32,353 nucleotides of DNA from Chloroflexota bacterium (GTDB taxonomy: Bacteria; Chloroflexota; Anaerolineae; Aggregatilineales; UBA3940). Positions 16,592-24,900 of this stretch are shown here, in pieces. The stretch lies in contig JAADYX010000133.1 of assembly GCA_010092885.1 (NCBI GenBank), forward strand, positions 1-32,353. The letters run 5' to 3'. Made by a program: the position numbers and the translations under genes. Positions within the stretch are counted from its first letter, which is position 1. Every line of letters begins with the position of its first letter. The notes under the pieces are model-generated. The model was not told the DNA's origin. It saw nothing but the letters and a program-made list of their open reading frames with translations, and did no database searches.

Positions 16592-18127
16592 CTACCTGTA
16601 CTGGAAACCCGGGCTTGAAATGAGCAGCGCCAACCCTTCCAACAACGCGGTTTGACCACTGCCCGTATCGCTGATGTAGCCCAGCAGCAGATCGCTTTCC
16701 TCTGCGGTCATGGGGCGGCCCAGCGCAATATTGGCGAAGAAGGTCATGACAGCTTCGGGTTCCTGGGGGATGTCGTTTTCCTTGAGGGCGTTGTTGATAC
16801 CCTCACCAAAGCCGATGCTGTCCTCATCTAAGGCGGCCACAGCGACGTTCCAGCGGGCAAGCTGGTTACCGATCCACTCGTCCATGGTATCGGGGTAGCC
16901 ATCGGGGGAAGGGTGCATGAACGGCGTGTGGCCCATCGCCTGTAGGGCGCGACTCAACCAAGGTACGCTGATCGACTGGGGCGGCACCGTGTAATTGAGC
17001 AGGCGCAGCATGGCGACCACATACTCGAAGGGGCGGCGATACTTAGGTGGGGCATTCCAGAACTTCTCCGAGGAGAAGATGGTGCGCAGCATTGGCCGGA
17101 TCGCGCCGCCTGTTTCCTGGAATACCTGTGCACACTGCTCCACCAGGCCACCGGGTGGAGCATCGGCGACAAAGCGCCGGATCAGCTTTTGGCTGATATA
17201 GCGTGCCGTATCGGGGTGGTTGGCCACGATATCCAGCACCATTTCGCCGTCAGCCATGCCACCGCCCGCAGGGATCACCTCGCCGAGCACGATCTTGCTG
17301 CCATCGTCGTGCATCTCCGGCTCAAAGACAAACCGGCTGCCCGCCCGGCGACCGCGTGTATTGTAGACGCGGTTGAGCGTCCACCCGGTGAAGCAGCGCG
17401 CGATCTCTTTAACATCCTGCTCGGTATAGGCGCCGTCAACGCCCAACGTATGCAGTTCGAGCAGTTCGCGCGCGTAGTTCTCATTAGGGCGCGTCTTGAA
17501 GCTGAACGCGTTGTCCAAATAGAGCAGCATTGCTGAACTGCGGGCCGAGGCCCCGAGCATCTCGCGGAAGCTGCCCAACGCGTGAGCGCGGATCACCTCG
17601 CGGTCGTCGACGGGTTTGTGATAGGAGAGGGTTGGATCGGCGATGAAGATGCTGAAGTGATCCGACCAGAAGTGGACCAGGATCTCGTAAAGCTGGCGAC
17701 GGCTGTATACAGCGCGCAGAAGCGTTGTCCAGATGAATGTTGAGACCAACTCGGACCGGTCGTATGCTTCCACCAGATCGTCGACATCCGCGTTGAGGAA
17801 GTCAAACGGTGCGAGGAGCTCTTCGATGGCTGTATCCGGGATGGAGCCAGGGGCCAGCTGTGCCTCTATATAGGCTTCCGCGCCCATCTGGTTGACCGCG
17901 TTCACCAGGCCGGGTGTCGGGCCGAAAGTCAACCGGTTGATGACATGGGCCTCACGTGAGCGGTTAACGGGCGGCGCAAAGGGCACATCGGTCACGGTTG
18001 GCGTGACGGCATCGCCAGCCGTCGATTGGAGGGCCGGTGTGGTCTGCGCCTCGGATGGGCGGCAGGCCGCTGCCACAGCAGCCACACCGCCTACCGTCAT
18101 CAGTTTGACGAAGGTGCGTCTATCCAT
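16592..18127 (-). CDS. DUF1800 family protein with Tat-type signal
   Basis: 511 aa. The N-terminus is a Tat signal (RRTFVKLM) followed by a hydrophobic, alanine-rich stretch ending AAAC, so export by Tat and possible lipidation at Cys22 are predicted. Family motifs are NRLTFGPTPGLV, YEILVHFWSDHFSIF, TRPNENYARELLELHTLG and the ARCFTGWTLN region. DUF1800 and DUF1501 genes are commonly adjacent, which suggests the two proteins act together; neither has an agreed activity. The ATG is preceded by AGGGG, and that AGGGG is the distal arm of a 13-bp inverted repeat. The gene lies 87 bases downstream of the pentapeptide-repeat gene on the same strand. Confidence 0.9.
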   Translation of the reverse strand: MDRRTFVKLMTVGGVAAVAAACRPSEAQTTPALQSTAGDAVTPTVTDVPFAPPVNRSREAHVINRLTFGPTPGLVNAVNQMGAEAYIEAQLAPGSIPDTAIEELLAPFDFLNADVDDLVEAYDRSELVSTFIWTTLLRAVYSRRQLYEILVHFWSDHFSIFIADPTLSYHKPVDDREVIRAHALGSFREMLGASARSSAMLLYLDNAFSFKTRPNENYARELLELHTLGVDGAYTEQDVKEIARCFTGWTLNRVYNTRGRRAGSRFVFEPEMHDDGSKIVLGEVIPAGGGMADGEMVLDIVANHPDTARYISQKLIRRFVADAPPGGLVEQCAQVFQETGGAIRPMLRTIFSSEKFWNAPPKYRRPFEYVVAMLRLLNYTVPPQSISVPWLSRALQAMGHTPFMHPSPDGYPDTMDEWIGNQLARWNVAVAALDEDSIGFGEGINNALKENDIPQEPEAVMTFFANIALGRPMTAEESDLLLGYISDTGSGQTALLEGLALLISSPGFQYR

Positions 18128-18134
18128 TAAGGGT

Positions 18135-18189
18135 CCCCTGATACCATATGTACATCACAAGCCGAAGCCTATTGTAATGGTATCAGGGG
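18135..18189 (-). promoter_or_regulatory. 13-bp perfect inverted repeat over the DUF1800 start region
   Basis: CCCCTGATACCAT (18135-18147) and ATGGTATCAGGGG (18177-18189) are exact reverse complements, 29 bases apart. On the minus strand the downstream arm ends in CAGGGG, the likely Shine-Dalgarno of the DUF1800 gene. The loop holds TACAAT (a possible -10), a C(TTCG)G tetraloop with short stem, and the palindrome ATGTACAT. It can act as a DNA operator or, in read-through RNA, as a hairpin hiding the ribosome-binding site. Confidence 0.65.
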
Positions 18190-18214
18190 AGGCATGCATG
18201 TTTCGATGAGACGC

Positions 18215-19030
18215 TTATCCCAGTGTGAAGCGTGTGACATCCTGCCCCTGTTGGTAGGCAGTGCCATCAGGCAGGATAGCCCCGCTGAGGTTGACGTTGT
18301 CGATATTGGCACCGGTCAGGTTCGCGCCGCGCAGATTGGCCCCGGTGAAGTTCGCGAAGTCCAGATCCGCATTGCGCAGGGAGGCGTTCTCCAGATTGGC
18401 ACCGCTAAAGTTGGCGGCATCCAGATCGGTCTCATCCAGGTTGGCACCGCTCAGGTTCGCACCGGAGAAGTTCGCGGCGGTCAGGTCGGCTTTGGCAAAC
18501 CGGGCCCCGCGCAGATTGGCGCCGCTCATGTTGACACCTGTCAGATCCTCCTCGCTGAAGTCATGCTCAGCCAGGTCCTGACCCATGTATGTGCCGCCCA
18601 TCGCCTCAACCGCGATATCGATGCCCTGAAGGGCGCGGCTGATGCTCAGCCGGGTCAGGTTCACGATCTGGTCACGCAGCTCACGGCCTAGCGACTCAGG
18701 CGAGGGTGGCCGGGTGAACTGCTCCGGCTCGTATTCGCTGAGCACACCTTTGAGATAGTCGGTCAGCTGGCTGGCGACAAACTGCACCTGCCGGATGGTC
18801 CGGTCGTCATCGTACTCCGGCTCGACTTCCAAAGCGAGTACGTCGCTCACATAGAAGTCGCCTTCCAGCAGTTCGGCGGCCTGGCGCTGCAGCTTCTGAT
18901 AGCTGCTTACCGCCATAGCGGCCACGCCTTCCGTCATGCCGGTGTGTAGGGCGCGCTCCGTGGTTTTGTGCAGTGCTTTGAGAGCTTTGCCCAACCGGCT
19001 GAGCGCCTGGATCCTCTGTTCGTCCATCAT
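18215..19030 (-). CDS. Pentapeptide-repeat protein
   Basis: 271 aa, no signal or membrane segment. Residues ~1-140 are predicted mostly helical with no family I recognise. Residues ~150-250 are about twenty A(D/N)Lxx-type pentapeptide repeats (for example FSGANLSGANLDETDLDAANF), which fold as a right-handed quadrilateral beta-helix. Such folds serve as DNA mimics (Qnr, MfpA) or scaffolds; nothing decides between them here. The start ATG overlaps the stop of the upstream sigma gene as ATGA, so the two are translationally coupled. That places this protein where an anti-sigma factor would usually be encoded. A second ATG directly after the first is better spaced from AAAGGAT. Confidence 0.85.
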   Translation of the reverse strand: MMDEQRIQALSRLGKALKALHKTTERALHTGMTEGVAAMAVSSYQKLQRQAAELLEGDFYVSDVLALEVEPEYDDDRTIRQVQFVASQLTDYLKGVLSEYEPEQFTRPPSPESLGRELRDQIVNLTRLSISRALQGIDIAVEAMGGTYMGQDLAEHDFSEEDLTGVNMSGANLRGARFAKADLTAANFSGANLSGANLDETDLDAANFSGANLENASLRNADLDFANFTGANLRGANLTGANIDNVNLSGAILPDGTAYQQGQDVTRFTLG

Positions 19031-19631
19031 GATTCATCCTTTCTTGTTGTCGGTTCTGTCTCACACGAGACGATGGCATGCAAAGTCGATTTTGGGAGCA
19101 GACGGCGCAGGGTCTTCTTGGCATGGTAGATACGCGACTTGATTGTGCCCAGACTGACACGCATGATCTCAGCCACCTCTGCATAACTGAAGCCCTCCTC
19201 CGCATAGAGGATCAGCGCCTGACGCTGGGCTTCCGGCAGCGCATCCATTGCCTCCTGAACTTCGATGGTCAGCAGCACCCAATGCGCGATCTCCTCGGTG
19301 TCTGGCTGCGTCGCTTCGAATAGTCGAAGGAGACCCGCACAGCAACGGCATCATCATCCAGAGGAAGAGTCTCGTAGCGACCCTGCCGCCGCAGCGCATC
19401 ATAACAGCGGTTGCGGGCGATCCGGTAGACGTAGGCCCGCATGTGCTCGGGCGGATCGATGCGATGCAGGCTGCGATAGAACGCGATCATCGTGTCCTGA
19501 ACTACATCCTCAGCTTCTTCCCCGGTGCCGATCAGCCGATAGACAAACCGCCTGATCGCGGGTTCCAACTGGTGATGCAGTTCGGTGTAGGCGCTCTCGT
19601 CGCCGGCCTGAGCTTGCCTGAGCAGATCCAC
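19027..19631 (-). pseudogene. ECF-type sigma-70 factor gene with internal frameshift
   Basis: An extracytoplasmic-function sigma factor split over two frames. The first part, starting at GTG 19631 with GGGAGG eight bases upstream, holds region 2 (ELHHQLEPAIRRFVYRL, EEAEDVVQDTMIAFYRSL, AYVYRIARNRCYDALRR). The second part, in the -1 frame, holds region 4 (EAMDALPEAQRQALILY, EEGFSYAEVAEIMRVSLGTIKSRIYHAKKTLRRLL). The break lies in the linker at about 19314-19329, within the perfect hairpin CTTCGA-ATAG-TCGAAG. One added base would restore an uninterrupted ~201-aa protein, the normal ECF length. No slippery heptamer is visible. As read, the first frame stops after ~120 residues and makes region 2 only. 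Sequencing error is a real alternative. It is coupled by ATGA to the pentapeptide-repeat gene. Confidence 0.82.
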
Positions 19632-19636
19632 TGTGT

Positions 19637-19672
19637 GCGCCTCCCTTCTACTTTGTGATACGCGGGAGGCGC
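19637..19672 (-). promoter_or_regulatory. 9-bp inverted repeat containing the sigma gene Shine-Dalgarno
   Basis: GCGCCTCCC (19637-19645) and GGGAGGCGC (19664-19672) are perfect reverse complements, 18 bases apart. In the minus-strand transcript the downstream arm is GGGAGGCGC, whose GGGAGG is the sigma gene ribosome-binding site. A possible promoter, TTGATT-17-TCTACG, lies at 19672-19700. If transcription starts there, the upstream arm is largely untranscribed and the repeat acts as an operator instead. Confidence 0.6.
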
Positions 19673-19701
19673 GTAGACAGTTCAAAACTACCCGAATCAA
19701 A

Positions 19702-19729
19702 AGGAGCGGTGGACCACGCCACCGCTCCT
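19702..19729 (-). terminator. Rho-independent terminator after clpC
   Basis: AGGAGCGGTGG pairs perfectly with CCACCGCTCCT around a six-base loop, 16 bases past the clpC stop. On the minus strand it is followed by TTTTGATTC. Confidence 0.8.
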
Positions 19730-19745
19730 GTGATAGGTGTTATGC

Positions 19746-22214
19746 TCAGTCCGTCTCAAGCACCGACACATAATCATTGCCTAGTATGATGGGCGTGAAC
19801 TTGATGCCGTCTTCATCCACATCGATCTCGATGCTGTCGCACCCTTCAAAGTCGCCGCGCAGCAGCTTTGTGGACAGCGGGCTCTCGATATGCTTCTGAA
19901 TGGCACGCTTGAGCGGGCGGGCACCGAAAGCCGGGTCGTAGCCCTGTCGGGCCAGCCAATCACGGGCTTCGTGCGTTATCGCAAGCAGATACCCCTGCTC
20001 TAAGAGGCGATCGGCAAGACCTTGCATATGCATGAAAACCATCTCCCCGACCTGTTCCACAGTCAGCGGATCGAAGATGATGATCTCGTCGATGCGGTTG
20101 AGGAACTCCGGACGGAACGTATCGCGCAGTGCGCGCTCGATCTTGTCATGGTTGGCGACGGTCTGCGCGTCCGAACTCGGCGCGAAGCCCAGTGTGCCGC
20201 CCTTGTTGATAAAGTCCGTGCCGAGGTTGCTGGTCATGATGATGACCGTGTTGCGGAAGTCCACTGTGCGGCCCTGGCCGTCCGTCAGGCGACCGTCATC
20301 AAGGATCTGCAGCAGGGAGTTCCACACCTCGGGGTGGGCCTTCTCGATCTCATCAAACAGGATGACCCGGTACGGGCGACGGCGCACGGCTTCCGTGAGC
20401 TGGCCGCCTTCTTCATACCCGACGTAGCCTGGCGGCGCACCGAACAGGCGGGCCGTAGTATGTTGTTCGCGGTACTCGCTCATATCGATGCGCAGTAGGG
20501 CATCCTCATCATCGAAGAGGAACTCAGCCAATGTCTTGGCCAGCTCCGTTTTGCCGACACCAGATGACCCAAGGAAGATAAACGATCCGATGGGGCGCTT
20601 GGGGTCCTTCAGGCCGGAGCGTGCGCGGCGGATGGCGTCGGAGACGGCGACAATCGCCTGGTCCTGGCCAATCACGCGCTCGTGGAGGGCTTCCTCCATG
20701 CGCAGCAGCTTCTCGGCTTCCGTCTCCAGCATCTGGTGGACAGGGATGCCGGTCCAGTTTTCGATCACCTCAGCGATGTCATGCTCATCCACGATCTCAT
20801 CAAGGGTATTCTCCTGGAGCCAGTCACCGCGTTTTGCCTCGTATTCGGACTCAAGCTGGAGACGCTGCGTTTTGATCTGCGCGGCCATCTCGTATTCGCG
20901 GGCCAGCGAGGCCTGCTCCTCTTGAAGCGACAGGCGCTCGATATTGCGGCGCATCTCCTTGAGTTCGTCCGGCATGGAATACAGCGCGACGCGCAGTTTG
21001 GCGGCAGCCTCATCCAGCAGATCGATAGCCTTGTCGGGCAGATGGCGCTCAGTCACGTAGCGATGGCTCAACTCAGCCGCGGCAACGATAGCCTTGTACG
21101 CGTAGGTCACATTGTGGTGAGCCTCGTAACGCGGCTTGAGCCCCTTAAGCATCTGGATAGTTTCTTCGACCGATGGCTCTTCGACAAAAACCGGCGCGAA
21201 GCGGCGCTCCAGCGCAGAATCCTTATCAATGTACTGACGATATTCGTCCATCGTTGTCGCACCGACAGTCTGGAGTTCACCGCGGGCAAGGGCGGGCTTC
21301 ATCATGTCGCTGGCGTCGATTGCGCCCTGTGCGGCACCCGCACCCACCACCTGATGGATCTCGTCGATGAACAGGATGATCTCACCCTCGGAGCGCTGGA
21401 CCTCGTCCATAGCGGCTTTCAGCCGCTCCTCGAACTCACCGCGGAAGCGGGCCCCAGCGACCATGGCCCCCAGGTCAAGGGCGATGATGCGCCGGTCAAT
21501 CAGAGTCTCGGGCACGTCGCGGGCAACGATCTTCTGGGCCAGACCTTCCACAATGGCGGTCTTGCCAACACCGGCCTCACCAATGAGGACCGGGTTGTTC
21601 TTGGTACGGCGGCTGAGCACCTGGATAACCCGGAGGATCTCGCTGTCGCGCCCGATAACGGGGTCAAGCTTGCCCTCAGCCGCCATCCTGGTCAGATCAC
21701 GGCTGTATTTGGCCAGGGTCTGGTAGCGGCCTTCGGCCTGGCGGTCGGTGATGCGCTGGCCGCCACGGATCGCTTCGATAGCTCTCAGCACCCGGTCGCG
21801 GTCAACGCCCAGATGGCCCAGCATCTTAGACGAGGGCGTGCTGCGATTAATCAATATCGCCAGGAAGATGTGCTCAGTAGAGATATACTCATCGCCGAGT
21901 TTGCTTGCTTCTTCATAGGCATCCTCAAACACACGGTTGACGCGCGGAGTAATGAACACCTGCCCAGCCCCCCCGCCATAGACGGACGTTGACCGCGGCG
22001 AATTGAGCAGATCATGGTCGATGCCGTTAGCGAAGTCATCAACATTGACGTTGAGATGCTGCAGGATATCGACAACGACCCCATTGGGCTGTTCGACCAG
22101 AGCAAGCATGATATGCTCGGTATCGATCTGCGTATGGTTGTACCGCTGTAGGATCTCAAGTGCGCGCTGTGCGGCATCCTGCGCGCGCTCCGTAAAACGC
22201 TCAAAACGATTCAT
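19746..22214 (-). CDS. clpC: ATP-dependent Clp protease ATP-binding subunit, ClpC type
   Basis: AAA+ unfoldase, 822 aa, cytoplasmic; feeds substrates to ClpP or disaggregates proteins. Residues 1-145 hold two Clp-N repeats ([29 protein letters not shown]). AAA-1 has Walker A GEAGVGKT (212-219), Walker [10 protein letters not shown] and pore loop [15 protein letters not shown]-2 has Walker [10 protein letters not shown] (around 550), Walker [11 protein letters not shown] and pore loop [13 protein letters not shown]. The middle region is short, with a UVR-like segment ([19 protein letters not shown]), which favours ClpC over ClpB. ATG with GAGGT eight bases upstream. It has its own promoter and terminator; no CIRCE or CtsR operator is complete. 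Confidence 0.93.
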   Translation of the reverse strand: MNRFERFTERAQDAAQRALEILQRYNHTQIDTEHIMLALVEQPNGVVVDILQHLNVNVDDFANGIDHDLLNSPRSTSVYGGGAGQVFITPRVNRVFEDAYEEASKLGDEYISTEHIFLAILINRSTPSSKMLGHLGVDRDRVLRAIEAIRGGQRITDRQAEGRYQTLAKYSRDLTRMAAEGKLDPVIGRDSEILRVIQVLSRRTKNNPVLIGEAGVGKTAIVEGLAQKIVARDVPETLIDRRIIALDLGAMVAGARFRGEFEERLKAAMDEVQRSEGEIILFIDEIHQVVGAGAAQGAIDASDMMKPALARGELQTVGATTMDEYRQYIDKDSALERRFAPVFVEEPSVEETIQMLKGLKPRYEAHHNVTYAYKAIVAAAELSHRYVTERHLPDKAIDLLDEAAAKLRVALYSMPDELKEMRRNIERLSLQEEQASLAREYEMAAQIKTQRLQLESEYEAKRGDWLQENTLDEIVDEHDIAEVIENWTGIPVHQMLETEAEKLLRMEEALHERVIGQDQAIVAVSDAIRRARSGLKDPKRPIGSFIFLGSSGVGKTELAKTLAEFLFDDEDALLRIDMSEYREQHTTARLFGAPPGYVGYEEGGQLTEAVRRRPYRVILFDEIEKAHPEVWNSLLQILDDGRLTDGQGRTVDFRNTVIIMTSNLGTDFINKGGTLGFAPSSDAQTVANHDKIERALRDTFRPEFLNRIDEIIIFDPLTVEQVGEMVFMHMQGLADRLLEQGYLLAITHEARDWLARQGYDPAFGARPLKRAIQKHIESPLSTKLLRGDFEGCDSIEIDVDEDGIKFTPIILGNDYVSVLETD

Positions 22215-22256
22215 AGTTGTCTACCTCACTGCCGGTAAGAGTCTTCTTGTGCTCTC

Positions 22257-22286
22257 AGTATAGGTGTATCGCCGCAGCGATGTAAA
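22257..22286 (-). promoter_or_regulatory. Candidate clpC promoter
   Basis: Minus strand TTTACA, 18 bp, TATACT, about 43 bases upstream of the clpC ATG. A single CTAGCACTT resembles the left half of the CIRCE heat-shock operator, but the right half is absent. Confidence 0.6.
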
Positions 22287-22301
22287 GTGCTAGAGGTCAC
22301 A

Positions 22302-22316
22302 ATCCTTGTAAAGGAT
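22302..22316. repeat. Small inverted repeat between galE and clpC
   Basis: ATCCTT-GTA-AAGGAT, lying 15 bases upstream of the clpC -35 and about 90 bases past the galE stop. It could be a regulator site for clpC. There is no U tract suited to termination of galE transcripts. Confidence 0.35.
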
Positions 22317-22402
22317 CTTGGTTTACACAGATGTGAATAAAGTATCTCTCAGAGCGGACAAACGGACTATCAAATGCGTGTATAATTGGCGTTAAGAGTG
22401 CA

Positions 22403-23392
22403 TCAGAAGCCGTTGGGATGGCTGCGATGCCAAGCCCAAGCTGTTGTGATGATCTGCTCAAGCTCCGGGTAGCGGGGTGCCCAGCCGAGTTCCTGCTGGA
22501 TCCGTCGGGAAGAGGCAACGAGGGCAGGTGGATCGCCGGGGCGGCGGGCGGCATCCTCAGCAGGGATAGGATGGCCAGTCACGCTGCGCGCCACTTCCAC
22601 CACCTCCCGAATTGAGTAGCCCCGTCCGTTGCCGAGATTATACGTCAGGCAGCCGTGTTCAGCGAGCGCGTCAAGGGCGAGCACATGAGCGGAGGCCAGA
22701 TCCTCGATGTGGACATAGTCCCGGATGCAGGTCCCGTCCCGGGTGGGATAATCGCTGCCGAAGATGAAGAGCTTCTCGCGCTGGCCAAGTGCCACTTGCA
22801 GGGTAATGGGGATGAGATGGGTTTCCGGCTGGTGGGCTTCGCCGCGCAGCGCAGTGCCTGCTTCATCGAGCATGGCGCCGCATGCGTTGAAATAGCGCAG
22901 CATGCAGACGCGCAGTCCGTGCACCTGATGGTACCAGCGCAGCATCTTCTCGATCATCAGCTTGCTTTCAGCATAGACATTGGAGGGCCCCAGCGGATCG
23001 TCCTCGCTGATGGGAGTCTCCTTGCTGGCATAGACAGCTGCAGTCTATGATAATACTATGCGCTCGACGTTGTGGGCCATAATGGTGTTGAGCAGGTTGA
23101 CGGAGTTGGCCACGTTGTTCTGGAAGAACGCGCCCGGATCCCGCATGGACTCACCCGCTTCGATAAAGGCCGCAAAGTGCGCAACGGCATCCGGTTGGTG
23201 CGCGGCAAAGGCCGCACCGAGTGCCGCACTGTCAGACAGATCCGCCTCTATGAAGGTGGCATCCGCGGGCACGGCGGCGCGGTGGCCTTTCACAAGGCTG
23301 TCGTAGACGATAACCTGGTGCCCCGCCTGCAGGAAGTGGGCAGTGGCTGCCGAACCGATATAGCCGGCCCCGCCCGTCACAAAGATTTTCAA
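22403..23392 (-). pseudogene. galE: UDP-glucose 4-epimerase gene with one in-frame amber codon
   Basis: A short-chain dehydrogenase/reductase of GalE type, which interconverts UDP-glucose and UDP-galactose in the cytoplasm; 329 residues counting the stop position. NAD-binding FVTGGAGYIGS at the N-terminus, then HFAAFIEAGESM, the YxxxK catalytic pair in NVYAESK, and [29 protein letters not shown] downstream. Codon 116 is TAG (23045-23047) where the family has the serine of the SS(S/T)A motif; reading continues in the same frame as TAAVYASKE. No other lesion is seen. TAG ends other genes here (proV, cysM), so it is a normal stop and the protein should truncate after 115 residues. TTG start with GGAGG seven bases upstream; TTGA overlap with the upstream gene. 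Confidence 0.88.
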
Positions 23393-24159
23393 GCTGATGC
23401 CTCCACCGTGGAAAGATAGTCAAGGACAGCTGCCATGCTGCGGTCGTCTGTTGTTCGCCAGAACGCCTCCAAATGGCCCGTATGAACAGTCGGAGTGGTT
23501 GCCTCCAGCAGCCTGTCGCGGTCACTGACTGTGCGTACAAAGGCCTCATAGGGCATGCTGACGGATCGGGAGAGCAGCCTGATCACATGCTGGGGACCGC
23601 TCTCCGGGATGACGTGGGCAATGTGCCTGGCCCACTCAGCCAAGACCTCATCGGGCAGGCAGGGTATCCACCGGCTGGGATCGGTCCCTTCCAGCAAATC
23701 CGGGATATCCTCCGGCAGACGGCGGCTGCCTCTCACCTCCAGATAGGCCATCAGCATATTGTAGATATCCCAATGCGGGTGGCCGGGTTCCCAGGTTATC
23801 CCCTCAATGAACAGAGCGGGCATCACGACCGTTTCCAGCCAGGCCACATCCATGATCAGATGGGCGACGTAACCCGCCACGAACGCCGCGTTTTCCCGCG
23901 AGAGATCGTCGGCACGGCGCAGGCTGGGGCACTGTGCAAAGAATACCTCTTCAATAGGTGCATCAGTCTGGCGCGGGATGGCGTAGTAATGTGTGGCATC
24001 CCGCGAGATACCGCCCACGACACGCGCATCCGGCCCGATGGAGCCGAGCAGAAAGGCGCCCTTGGCCCTGCCTTCAAGCAGCCACGGATGCGCCTCAGCC
24101 AGCGCGGAGCGCTCAAGCAGGTCAAGGGCGGCGGCCAGATGGGTCTGTGAATATGGCAT
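23389..24159 (-). CDS. Zinc-dependent phospholipase C-like domain protein
   Basis: 256 aa, no signal peptide. The pattern FLLGSIGPDARVVGGISRDATHYYAIP, followed by NAAFVAGYVAHLIMDVAW, matches the zinc-dependent phospholipase C/S1-P1 nuclease-like fold (PF00882 type), with His and Asp residues placed to bind metal (H in THYY, H in YVAHL, D in MDVAW). Related uncharacterised bacterial proteins share this domain without proven lipase activity, so I call it only by likeness. I start at the ATG of PYSQTHLAAALDLL, the usual N-terminal His region; an upstream TTG is open but lacks spacing from any ribosome site. It overlaps galE by TTGA and sits third to last in a minus-strand operon. Confidence 0.65.
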   Translation of the reverse strand: MPYSQTHLAAALDLLERSALAEAHPWLLEGRAKGAFLLGSIGPDARVVGGISRDATHYYAIPRQTDAPIEEVFFAQCPSLRRADDLSRENAAFVAGYVAHLIMDVAWLETVVMPALFIEGITWEPGHPHWDIYNMLMAYLEVRGSRRLPEDIPDLLEGTDPSRWIPCLPDEVLAEWARHIAHVIPESGPQHVIRLLSRSVSMPYEAFVRTVSDRDRLLEATTPTVHTGHLEAFWRTTDDRSMAAVLDYLSTVEASA

Positions 24160-24201
24160 AGCGCCACAGACTCTACACCGCGGATGCCATGTAGACAACC
24201 C

Positions 24202-24900
24202 TTACGGAACACGGGCCGCGATCAGCATTTGGCTGCCGGTGACGGGTGCGGGTCTCCGGCTTGCATAGCCCGGAAACGTGCGGATGTCATCAAAGCCCGC
24301 ATCCTGTAACTCGGCGGCGATCTGGGGCTGGGTGAGGATCGCGAGGGTGTGGGTCAGTGTGTGGTGGGACCCATCCGGCAGGTTGTAGGTTTCCACCTGC
24401 GAAATGGTGGCATGGTGGAAGTCAAAGATGTGCTCGCGCTGCAAGCGGACATGTTGACCCCCAACCACCTTTTCCACGGGAGGTGGGTCGGCATAGTGGC
24501 GCAGGGCCGCGATAAAGTTCCAGACATCGAGCAGGATGATGCCACCTGCAAGCAGGGCCCGGTGCACCCGGGATAATGCGTCCAACCGGTCTGCACGCGC
24601 CAGCAGATAGCTGTAAGGTCCATTAATGGCGGTGACGATGTGGTATGTATTCTGTTCGTTCAGATCGGCGAAACCACCTACTACGATCTCGGGGCGGCTG
24701 GCCAACTGTGTGTTGGGCTCCATGCCGGTGACCGACCAACCCAAGGCAGTGAAGCTGGGCAGGGTGCGCCCGGTGCCGCAGCCCATATCCAACAGACGCA
24801 AGCGACCACGCAAACCATAGGACTCTGCCAACCAATAGACGAAGGCCGCCACGCTTTCGACATCAATGGGGTCGAAGGCCTCATACAGACGGGCGAGCAC
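24202..24900 (-). CDS. Class I SAM-dependent methyltransferase
   Basis: 232 aa, cytoplasmic. Motif I is LLDMGCGTGR (~37-46), followed by VTGMEPNT and the post-motif LLAGGIILLDVWNF. The N-terminus, MLARLYEAFDPIDVESVAAFVYWLAE, resembles the lid helices of methyltransferases acting on small molecules. The substrate is not apparent. It begins with GTG and overlaps the end of the glycerate kinase gene by 20 bases in another frame; no strong ribosome site is visible, so coupling is likely. 42 bases separate it from the PLC-like gene. Confidence 0.85.
   Translation of the reverse strand: MLARLYEAFDPIDVESVAAFVYWLAESYGLRGRLRLLDMGCGTGRTLPSFTALGWSVTGMEPNTQLASRPEIVVGGFADLNEQNTYHIVTAINGPYSYLLARADRLDALSRVHRALLAGGIILLDVWNFIAALRHYADPPPVEKVVGGQHVRLQREHIFDFHHATISQVETYNLPDGSHHTLTHTLAILTQPQIAAELQDAGFDDIRTFPGYASRRPAPVTGSQMLIAARVP

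Noticed and set aside
20682-21992. A 436-codon open frame on the plus strand opposite clpC.
   Set aside because: The minus strand encodes a fully conserved ClpC through this whole interval; the plus-strand frame has no recognisable domain and reflects codon bias in a GC-rich gene.
22215-22300. A CIRCE heat-shock operator at clpC.
   Set aside because: Only a CTAGCACTT half-site is present; the inverted half at nine bases is missing.
22381-22386. A plus-strand TATAAT next to the end of galE.
   Set aside because: There is no -35 at a proper distance, and it would point into the antisense of galE; chance occurrence is likely.
23045-23047. Reassignment of TAG as a sense codon.
   Set aside because: proV and cysM end at TAG at the expected family length, so TAG is read as stop in this genome.
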